From Symbiodinium microadriaticum (Eukaryota > Sar > Dinophyceae > Suessiales > Symbiodiniaceae): 64,000 bases of DNA. Under the pieces are notes generated by a model, which was given only the letters and a program-made list of their open reading frames with translations, was not told the DNA's origin and did no database searches. Shown one piece after another: positions 12,161-23,400 of this stretch. The stretch covers positions 312,786 through 376,785 of the forward strand of contig LSRX01000327.1 in assembly GCA_001939145.1 (NCBI GenBank). Direction: 5' to 3'. How positions within the stretch are numbered: the stretch's first letter is position 1; every line of letters begins with the position of its first letter. Position numbers and translations under genes: made by a program.

Positions 12161-13090
12161 CTACAAGCGTGGAAAGAAGAGACAGTCATGGTAGTGTTTT
12201 CTCCAAAAATGTAGGTGCCGTCCTTGTATGTTATAAGGTCCATGACGGTCTGCTAGCTTGGGCCTTTGGCTCAAGATCCAGTCGCACTTCAGAAGGCTCA
12301 GAATCAGCCAACCAAGCAGTCCTTCGATGTACACGTTATGTGGCCGAATGTGACTGCAGAAGCCCTAGCCTGCCAAGCATGTGGCATCACCGCAGACACT
12401 GGGGCAAGCTACTACTACCGCAACTCCGGAAGCTGACATGACACTCCAGACGTTTTGTGGCACATGCGGCACATACCCTTTCATCATCATTAGCAGAAGA
12501 TGGCACTTGCTCCTCAGACAGTGCATGACTTTCTCAACAACATGATGAAAACTTGTGGAAAGTTGTAGTGCCGTAGACAGTTCAATCGAAGAGCTGATGA
12601 AGCCGTTGTCCAGGCCGCATTTTGGGTTTGGGGTGCTGAGTCTTGACATTGCTACTTCCCGCAGCCTGGAAAAGCTTACTTTGGGTGGGAGCCGACAAGG
12701 ACGCCAGTCAAGAACCAGCGTTTGTAACCAGCAGTCAATGCCAGTGATTAGTGTGTTTTCATGTTGTCCGGGATGTAGTAGAACAACACAGCGGGTGCGA
12801 TCATCAATGCTTGTTCTCTTCATACCCAAACGTGCTCTCTTGGTGTTCTAGCGTCATGTTGCATGTTGAAATCAACCTTAAGTGCATCAAGCTCAAGGCA
12901 GTCAAGTTTGTGTCTTCCATCACACACATCGTGTACCTCTACGACCAATCCCGTCCCCCAGAAGCACCGGATGCTCGCTCTTCGGAGATGGTGCTGCAGA
13001 AAACCCCAAGCCCCAGAAGTCTGTTAATGTAGAAGTCTTAACAAGTAGCATAGGGTTTTGGGGTATATTCTACTATCACTATAATACGGA

Positions 13091-13114
13091 ACCCCCCCCC
13101 CCCCCATATTTATA

Positions 13115-13146
<32 letters not shown>

Positions 13147-13157
13147 CATATATAATA
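13091..13157. repeat. poly-C followed by TA microsatellite
   Basis: A run of C is followed by alternating TA with one ACATA interruption, read directly. Confidence 0.9.
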
Positions 13158-13437
13158 TTCAGGCCCTAAAGTACCTGGCTGGGCCGCGTGCTGCCGTGAC
13201 CAGGATCTCGGGACCCCCTCGACGATCCTGGGGAAGGCGAAGCATCCAACGCCTGGATACGATTAGGGCTTAGGATTTTTAGGGGCGTCAGGTTTAGGGT
13301 TTAGGGTCAAAAGTTTAAAGTACGAGTGTAGTCACACAGAAAGGTAAACCTGCTCACACTGAAAGTTCCAACTCCGCACCTTGAATGGCAACAAATCGTT
13401 GCGGATCTGGCTTTTTGTAAAAGCCGAAGAATGGCAG

Positions 13438-13490
13438 AGTGAGAGTGAGAGCGAGAGCGAGAGCGAGAGTGAGAGTGGGAGTGGGAGTGG

Positions 13491-13521
<31 letters not shown>

Positions 13522-13870
13522 TGTGTACATGTGTGTTTGTGTGTGTATGTGTGTGTGTGTACAGGTGTGTGTGTGTGTGTGTGTACAGGTGTGTGTGTGT
13601 GTGTGTGTGTTGTGCGTGTTGTGTGTTGTGCGTGTTGTGTGTGTGTGTTGTGTGTTTGTGTTGTGTGTTTGTGTTGTGTGTTTGTGTTGTGTGTGTGTGT
13701 GTTGTGTGTGTGTGTGTTGTGTGTGTTGTGTGTGTTGTGTGTGTGTGTGTTGTGTGTGTGTGTGCGTGTGTGTATATGTATGTATACACACATATACAAA
13801 GACGTACAAGTTCAATCATACATGCATATGTGTATATACATATACATATATATATATATATATTAAACAT
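13438..13870. repeat. compound GAGAGT / GT / TA microsatellite
   Basis: About 90 bases of GAGAGT/GAGAGC hexamers, then roughly 260 bases of GT interrupted by TTGT and ACAG, then TA. All six frames stay open across much of it, giving long repetitive pseudo-proteins (for example 13307-13870 minus and 13439-14029 plus) that should not be annotated as genes. Confidence 0.95.
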
Positions 13871-14475
13871 ACATGTATATTTATATGTATTGATATAGGC
13901 ATGCTCAATCTTTTACGGATGCCTGACTGTAATGTTTTATCGAGCCGCTTAGCATATCAGTACATGGCTCGGTCCTTGGGGCCCTCAACACATCCCTCCA
14001 GGTCCTTAACCACCAAAGTGCTCTTGTGAAGGAAAGCTAGTCTTTTCTGTTGCTTTCTCGCACCCCAAAACCCATAAACACATCGAGAAGTGTACCCAAA
14101 CCCTGGAAATCCTAAAGCTGGAACTAGAAAACTAATTTGAGTGACGACCTCTTCAGGTATGCAGTCATCTGTTGGCAGGAGATTTTTCATGCAGCTCCCA
14201 TTCCTCGCAACTGTAGGTCTTCGCACCTTTTAAGGGTCTTTTCCTATGATGCACATGGAACCAACCCGTAGCAAAACCAACGAAAACTGCCACGTCGCTT
14301 CGTGTGCGAAGCGGGGAGCCGCCAAGTCTCGCGGACCGCAAGGTTTATGCACAGTTTTTGGGGGCTTTGCCCGGAAGATTCAGAGTGTGCACGGAGACTG
14401 TTGGAAGAAAGCGCTACTTGGGACTTGCAGGCTTCTTATGATTCTGTCTGAGTTCGAGCCGAGGCCGAAATAGCT

Positions 14476-17400
14476 ATGCGTAAGCTTGTCTGCGCTGTGC
14501 TGTCTTCGGCTCAGAATTTTGGCACCCAAGTCTCAGACGCTTCATCTAGATTGTTTCCCGAGGCTTTTAACCCGAATCCAGGTAGTCCGCCCGGAGTCAC
14601 CGCCATGGTCACTGCCACCGCCGACGCTACGTTGCGCAGCGATGGTTTGCGGAAGCCGAAGCAGCGTACAACACCGCAGCACTGGGCCTTCCACGGAGCA
14701 TACGCTCCGGTGGATGAGGAGTGCATTTTAGGGTGGGGCCTTATCGGCATGAAGAGCCCATAAGCCTCAAGGTGAGCTAAAGCCTACACCCTACATTTGA
14801 TTATTTGCTGTAGTATCAAGTCGACTAACGAAGGCTGAAACCCAAGTACGTCTTAGCATCAAGTCGACTATGGCCGAAACCCAGAAGAGCACTGCGAATG
14901 CTTGCAGGAAATCTTTCAGGTCGCCAAGATTCGTGAGGGTTCCCTGCCATCAGATCTCTCGGGAACTTTCATCCGAAATGGACCGAGCCTCGGTTGTCAC
15001 CATAACTTTGATGCTTCTGGGAATCATGGTTTTTCGTCATGACTACATGAGTTCTAGTCAAACTCCAAGGATAATATTGGACTTGTTACGAAAAAAACAG
15101 GGTGTCTTGTTCGGCTCAAGAGGGCACACTAGATCGGAGGAGTTTAAGTCTGAAGCTTTATATTGACGAGAGGATCCTGCAGGAGTGTCCAGGTACCAGC
15201 AGACCCCCGGGTTTTGCTCAGCGGTTGCCCTCCTATCACCCATACGAGGGAGCCTGAGCCTCTCGTCGAACGCCAAAACCCTAAGCCCTAAACCGTGTTT
15301 AGGGTTTAGGGATGTTTAGGGTTTAGGGATGTTTAGGGTTTGGGGTTTGCTGCTGCTGGTCAACACCGAAAGGAGGAATGTAAGTCATGTTTGTAAGAGG
15401 CAGAGGCCAAGTGCAACGTGCGTTCCTAGTGCCTGTTGACATGCCGGACGTCATCTCCGCAACATGTGTCAAATGGTTGCCATCACTGCCAAGCTTATCT
15501 CGGTGGTTCTTCTTGTTGGGGTTCATTCGAGCAACCTGTCTCTGACGAGACAAGACTGTCGAGACTGTACCTGGCAGGCGTAGTGCCCACATCCTGGTAA
15601 AGGTCCTATTGACTCTGCCTCTCGCGCACCCTGTGTAAAGACTTAAGGTCATAGTTATCATTGTATGTTCAGCTGGCGCGACATTGGGTCATTGTCTATC
15701 AGCCTCTGTAACCGTTATCGGTTCTCGTCGCCAAACCAATCCTGCAGGAAGCCTGTTCTGCCTTGTTTATGCATTTAAGTTGGGGCAAGGGGTTCCGAAG
15801 CGATCCTTTGAAAGACAGGAACCCCTTGTGGAATCTCCCTGCGGAGACATCGAACTGGCATTGGTTCTTTGGCGCCGGAAGCTTGTCGTTTAGAAATTGA
15901 ATCGGAGGCCGCAAGACTCCGCAGGTTGTTCACTCTAGTTTTTCGGGTTGAGGCTGTGTTTATCTTGAGTGGGTAAGTGTTTGCAGGTTTGGCTGTTCAG
16001 GTTTTCACGGATCTTTTGGCATATTCATTTTTTGCTTTCGCCTGTGCTCTAGGTTCCTAGAAGACTTTAATCGAAGTCCTGTAGGTGGTTTCAATATGAC
16101 CGCTATCTCTCCACGGACAGAGATGTTCCGAGTCTCGGCAGGAATGGTCCATGCGCTGCGCATCAAAGATGGGCAGGCTGTGTACCACAACCATTACCTG
16201 CGGACAAAGCAGTTTCTGGCAGACCAGGCGCACGGTGGACCGGTTTACGATGCTTGTCGGCATGATTCGGGAAGTTAGTCAAGCACGACTTGCACAACAT
16301 GTGCTGGATCTGCTAGCATTGAGGTCTCAGTCACTGTTCATCATGTTCCTTTCTAGCAGTGTGTCGACACAACGAGCCATGAAACCCAAGTACCTACACA
16401 AGCCCATACATCTTCGAGACCTTAAGCCCTAGGTGCTCAACAAGGACCAGAACCACCCACCAAAGTTCCCCTGTTGCGGCTCAAAGAAAGCAGTTTGGCA
16501 TAGTTGTCAAAGTGGGGGAGCAGGCTTTGACACGGACCCAGTGTTATAGACTTTCTGATGTGGAAGCTCCCTTGCGGGGTCGCTTGTATGACGTTGCTCT
16601 AGGTAAGTTAGGTGCGCTACACCTTGCACTCGTCCTGCAGCAGGCACGTTTGCTGAAAACTGCTGTCGGCATATGAACATACCCCTCTGAATGAAGAGCA
16701 AACACAGACTCACAGGGCAAACTCAAATGCCCCTAGGACAAAATGGCGCACTCGACTTCCATGGTGTCCTTCTTCTCCCGATACATGCTGGAGAAGATAG
16801 GCCGTCTCTAAGGGGGCCTCTGGAGCTCCAACTTGCTGAGCGACCCAGTTGTGTAACATACATGGGTGGTGGCTTATCTACGGTCGGGTTCGTGTTTGAT
16901 CGTGTTCCGCGACAGGTGCGACGGAATCTGTGCACCAGAAGCGCACGACTGCAATTCTGCATGCACAAGCAGCTCTTCATGCATGGACATGTACGTTGTA
17001 CTTACGTGTGCGGCCAACAATGACGAGACGAGCCGCGCAAACACCTACCTGCCTCCCGCCTCCCGACCTACATGCATACTTACATACGACTTACTTACTT
17101 GTTGACACAGGAAAAGGCATATGCATGCACAGGCACGAGAGAATACAGAGCCACATAGACATATGCGCATCTCATGTTGCTAGGGAGGCTTCCGCGCAAA
17201 ACCTCAGTTCTTGCCGGCATCCGGCTCCTGGCTACGCCTCAGCCACATGAACCGGATAAACCTTGCCATGTACACAGCCCCTGTGAAAGAGGATTCTGAA
17301 CTCCAGGCCGTGTTTGTGGCATCTTGCCTAAGCGGCTTTTGACCTTCAAGCACAGACGCCAGGATTCATTCACAGTCTGCGGCTCCAGAGGTTTAGGTCC

Positions 17401-20400
17401 AGGTCTCGTTCCTGCCTGAGCACCGCCTCGTCCAGTGGCCTGGGAGCCTTCAAGTCAGTGAAGTCAATCAAGCAGGAGCCAGTAGCAGACACGACCTCGA
17501 GAAGTGTACGATATCATGCACTCAGGACTAGAACCATGCGATCCTTCAGTTTAAGCCTACCTTTAGACTACTGTGACAGGCGGGGTGTACATGTAAGAGT
17601 GCAGTATGTACCTAGGCAGTCTCGCAGGCTTAGTGCGCAACTACGAGAGTGGACCCAGCAACACCAGCCTTGTGTGCCCGGGATGCAATCGTAAAACCCA
17701 TTGCTTTTTCAAGGGAGTTTAGACGAAACCCCGACACCCTGAAACACCAACGGTCCGAGTGCGAGCGCCGGAAACGATAGCCCTAAATACCCTAAGCTGG
17801 GCTCTTGTTAATCAGAATCAAGGGACTGAATGTAAGTTATCAAAATAAGGAAAGCAGCTTACTTACTATAGATCCCCATTATGGTAACTTAAAATTAAAT
17901 CCCCTTTGCAAGAACCCAGTAAACATCCCCATTATGGCAACTTAAGATTAAATCCTTCAAAACAAGAACCCAGTAAACATCCCCATTATGGTAACGTAAA
18001 ATTAAATCCCTCAAAACAAGAATCCAGTAAAGGTACCATGGCTCCAAGCTCATGGCCTTGGCTGAGTCCGACCCTCCCCTCGAGGTGCAGCTTTTAGCTT
18101 CCGGGGTGCATGGCGGGTTCGGGAGAGGTTCCCGAAGAGCCCAATACCCCTTAATTAAGGAATATATATACCTTAAATCATAGGGGCCTTAATATTAGAG
18201 GTAGTAGTAGGGAGACCCCTTCCAGGGGACCCTTCTGAGCCCCACTTCTGGCTCTCTTAAAAGGGAGCTTATTGAGAGGGTCTATATCCCCAAGGGTCCC
18301 CCTCATCCTAACTCCCAGGTTGAGGGTTAAGGCTTTCACTTGTAGGGGTGCGGTTCGGGGTTCAGGCTTCAGGGGAGACAGGGCGCGTTTTTTTCTGCAG
18401 CCACTCCGATTATTAAGCCCTTTGTCCATCACGACCCTCGCTTTTGTCGCGTGATTAGTTAGTTTCCTCTATTCGGACTTCTCCCTTTCTGACCTCCTAC
18501 ATTCTATAAATGTCTATGACTACTAAGGCGCTGCATAAGAGGCCACGGGAGAAAGAAGGCAAAACGAAAGAATAAAGCAAACTGAGAAGATGTCTAGCCC
18601 CGCAGAAGGTTTTGAAGCAGCCCTTCCTCGGGTCCGGGAGGTCCGGATCATGATGGACGGTCAGCTCGAGTCCAACGGCGAGTATGCGTACAAGAAGTTC
18701 CTGGCATTGCAAGCCCTGCCCCGAACATTCAAGCCATGTAGGTATCCTATACCCCACCCCAGTCCTTGCCATTACCTTTCATGCCTGACCTACCTACCGT
18801 ACTGGTACGGCACCCGCCCACCCACCCACCCCAACACCCACCTACCTAGATTCAGTCGACAGAGATAATCCGGTGCCTGAGACTCCGCGTGGCCGTGCTT
18901 GCACCGGGGCCCGAGCTGAAGAAGATCTGACAGATTGCAGGTAGATCACAGACCCAGAGGTTGAGCTTTACAGACATGGACCCGAGTCGTTGAGTGGTTT
19001 AGGTTCAGGGTCCACGCAAGTTTAGGCTTGATAGCTCCCAATAGTGAAGTAGCCTCCAAACCTTTCTGAGGTTCTGGAATGCGCACCCAAAGATTGACCC
19101 ATCCACGGGGAATCTGCATTGGATGAATTACGACGTGACCGGAATGACACCAAGGCCGTGGCATATCAGTATCCCAATGAACATGCAGGGACCACTGCGG
19201 ATCGAAACTACTACCTCCGCAGGGGGCCGGTCAGGAATAGGTCTATTGGGGAATGCCGTGATGGTCCCGAGACCTGTGAAACAACGGCACTTAGCTCAAG
19301 CAGTCAGCCGACGAAGCCCGACACCCTGATGAACCCCGACACCCCCAACACCAAATCATCACAAACCCATGGCCGTAAGCCCTTAAGGTGCAGGGCTCCC
19401 CCGCAAAGGCCCCGTGGTGCAAGGATGCCAAGCCGGCTAAGCCTCCAAACAGTCTGTAAGCCTTAAGAACGAGAACTCTATGCCAAAACCCTAAACCCCT
19501 AAACCCTAAACCCCGCAGGTTCAAGTATGGCGTCATCGGCCCCCAAGGGGAGACTCTGAGAAGCTGCTTCGGTGAGGTTCCAGGTCCTTCTTGGGGGCAT
19601 TCGGGGTAGCTCCTAGGGCGTTTTATTTGTTGAAGCCTAGTATCTGAGCCTAGCAGGTAACCTGGAAGTTGTTTTTTCCTCTTGGGTTTAGGGCTCCCAT
19701 GATGTTAGCCATGTGTGCCGTGCCGAAATCCCTCAGACAAACTAAGGCCGGCACGGCCGACTCTGTGTGCCGAAGCCCTGGACTCGCCCCGAACCTCAAC
19801 CCTCGACTTCATAGTGCAGCAAAAGCACCTAAAGACATGAGGCGGTGACTTCGACTGCTGTTACTTATAGTTAATTCTTCAGGTCTTCGGGGTGTGTCGC
19901 TTGAGCCTTCTAGCCCAGCACCATACTTTCATGTTTACTCGTCCTGTTCTTTCAGGTGGGCAGGCCGTGATGATCCACGATTGCGGCATCACGGAATCTT
20001 GCAGCGCACTGTCATTAAGTGGGGCTGACGCTGATCTCGCGGTGAGGTGAACTCCGAAGTCGCTAAAGTGGGGTTCAGAGGCTTCAAAAGGGACGAGGTG
20101 TTTCCTGACGCCCTTCCTTTCAGAGACGGGCTGTTTTGTCTGTGGCACCGGGCCATTCCGGTTTAGGAGACTTTATCACATGTTGCGGCTTTGGGATTGT
20201 TACAAAAGAACTGACAAGTCCAGCCCTTGAATGTCGCCGCCAATAGCTTGAATGCCAGCTCGAAACGATTGGTTGCAGGTCTTCTCAATTATTGCGTAGC
20301 CAACGACACGTTAAGATGTCCTTGTTCAAATCAAGGCCCTGTACTGTCAACAAGATCCAAACTCCGCGAAGCAAGCTAAAGACATCCGTGAATTCCCCCT

Positions 20401-23400
20401 CCACTTCTGCCTTGCAAAAGCCGAAGACACTGTGGCTGTTCGTATAGAAGATGTCGGATTGGATTCCAGGAAAGCTATGCCGTCGTCATCGCCTGTCCAG
20501 TTTTGGTGGGCCATTTTTCTGCGATTAGTGCAGGTTTTGTCAGGTGGTTGTCGGGTTGTATTGGGCGTGAATTGTTTGATTCATGGCGTTATCAGGGCTG
20601 CCAGGAGTTCACCCTGTGGATGATCTCGTGCCAGCAGCCAGCACTCGAAAATGAAAGTTGCAGCAGGCGTCCAGCACTTCTCGACAGAAGCGGGCTTGTG
20701 GAAGTTCGACAAGAACCATGGCGCTTGGATAGGACTGTTGGACACAGCAGCCGATTTCAGATCGGGTTCCGAGAGTCCTTGAAAAGCCCTATGCAGCGTA
20801 ACCCTAAACTCCAAGCTCAGACCTCGAATCCCATGCCAACCTTCTGCGAGTGCGTAAGTCCAAATCCTAAACCCGAATCCCGAGTGTGAGCGCCGAAACC
20901 CTAATCCCCAATCATAACTCAGGCCGAGGGCCACAGATACTGCAGGGATGGCGTAGGGATGGCGGAATCCTCCAGCAGTGTGACGTTGTTCGGGGCATGT
21001 CTTTGGTGGACTGTTACATAATGACAGCGGTGGGTTTGGGTCGCGCCCAAATGGGCGCTACGGACGTGACCAGAATCCAGAATCCAGACAAAGTTTAAAG
21101 GTGGGTGACATGCAAACGAAAACTGTGACTGTGAAAAGATGAAAGCGGGCAGCGGAAGAGGTGCCAGGTCTTTTGCAAGGTAAACGAAAGGCGTGCAGGA
21201 AGGTATGTCAGGTATGTGTTCAGGTCCTAGTATCGAAGGAAAGTTGCCATGTAGCGTTGTTGCCCTTGATTTTTAACTGCTGTACCCTATAGACATTATC
21301 TGCATTGTAGCGGTTGACAGCATCACTAAAGTACGGGATCGATTTGCTTGCCCTCACGGTTGGGGTTCTACAATGTTAATGTTGGTCTTCGTCAGCACTT
21401 CACGAGACAACACTTCTCGTGCTCCCAGCACACAAACCCTACCTCGACATTCTAAGAGAAAGACGCAAAGAACAACCAACCACCTGAGCCATAAACTCTA
21501 CCTAGATCTTCGCAGGGATATTCACCCGGGATGGTGGTGGTGGCCGGGTTGAGCCTGTGTGGTTCCCCATCGAGCCTTGCAACTTGCTCCCAGTGTTGCC
21601 TGAGGTTGCACCTACATGGGCGCTTACAGTGTTAAGGATTCCCAGGATTTTCGGTGTTCGGGTTTGGGGTTTGGGGTGGGCTGTTCAAAAGGTCCGAACT
21701 TTTGTACAGGATGGTCAAGCGTCTCCCAGGAAGTAGCATAAGAGTGCACAAGCATTTTGGCTTTGAGGCCGTTGGGACCGATGATCATGCGTGCATTGAG
21801 AAGACTTTGCTGTGCCAGAAGCCGCTGACTCCTGCGGTTTGCTTGGAAGGCCCGAACCCTGTCACAAAGGTAAGGATCCGTCGAAAAATAGGGGTCTGAA
21901 GGCGGTATAGATCTTTCTGCCGCAGCTCTTTACACCTTTCTTTCCAAAAAAGGGATGCGTTTGGAGTCTGAGGCTGGATCTTCCATCTTGCCAATGCCTG
22001 GGAAGATCAGAACTGCGTGGTTCTGGTCGTCGTGCGCTGGGATGAGATTGACATGTCTGGAAACCTCAAAGCAAACCAGCGGTCCAACCTTCTAGGCGAG
22101 GCGCTCGGGGACTTCTTGGCCTGAAAATGCTCGATTTGGATGTTGAGGGCTGTAAACCCCTAAGCGCCAAACCGTGGAGTTTAGGGTGTCCGGGGATGTG
22201 CACCGTGACTCTACAGCTCAACTACAACATGCTTTCCCTGTGGGAACGAGTCTCAAGGCATGCGCTCTTCTGATGCCGTCCAATGGAGCCAGAAACTTGA
22301 ACATTTGCAACAGCCCACACACATGTCAAATATCCCAAGTACCCGATACGAGCGAACACATAGTGGTACGTGTGCATGTACGTATGCGTGTCATGCGCAT
22401 GGAGAGGCACTGTGTCGTACATCTGCTACTCTTAAGTAGTCAGCGGAGGGAGTGTTTTCGACCTGAGCAACACGTGGGTGCACATGTCGTCAGCCTTGCC
22501 ACGAGGGGCGAATCGAAAGATGCTTTACGAGTATCGCTTCGACATGATCACCAAAACTGCGCCCCGGCAGCTCGCAGATCCTGTAGCTTTGAAGGGCATT
22601 GGCTAGTTGCCTGCCTGGCAGGGTTGTTGTAGCCCGTTGTCCTGCATTGAGGTTCTACACGGCTCTAACCCCGGAGTATCTGAATGCGGAAGGACGCATC
22701 ATACCCGCGAGTCCAAAATGTTTGCGAGCAAAGGTCGAAGAGCGATGTTTGGCATCCGATTTTCCCACCTTGGAGTTTCCCATTGTGAACCAGGCGCCGG
22801 TTCACGGTGTGGGGTTTGTCATGGTTCAAGACGCTGAAGGCTCAATGTCAAGAGTTTAGAGGTCGGGGCCCTGAGTTTGAGGCTGTTTGGAATCAAAAAT
22901 TTGTGGTACCTAGGGGGTTCCCAACCATACCATTTCCTCGCGGCCTGAAGAATCTGCTCTCGTGGATCCACCGGGGTATAGAGAGAACCTCGGCCCTGCA
23001 AAGGGCGATAGCTTCGATCCCCAGGAGGGCATGCAGCAGCAGTAAAGTACACTAGTAGTACATCATGTAGTACAGTAGCCCTACAGGTTCTACAGTAGTA
23101 CTTCTGTAGCAGTACCGTGCAGTAATCGCACAGCTGTGCAATAGTAGCACAGCACGAGGGTTTGGGGAATCCAGGAACGCGTAGAAGGTTGCAGGGTCTT
23201 GAAGAGGCAGTGTAAGAGGTAGGCCATCAGTTAGCTGCTGTGGTGGTTTAAGAGAGAGGGGCTGAAGACTTTGGTGTTCGGGGTTCGGTGTCAGTGACGA
23301 GTATGATCACGACCGGATCCCTGGCATTGGATGATGAGGCCACTGTCGGGCGGAAGAGCCGATATGTTTGGGCTGCGGGCAACCAAAAGGAGAACGGGTT

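Noticed and set aside
12365..12829. 154-codon minus frame, considered as a transposase fragment
   Set aside because: No catalytic motif or terminal repeats could be seen.
13307..14029. Long frames of 125-196 codons on both strands
   Set aside because: They are translations of the GA/GT/TA microsatellite.
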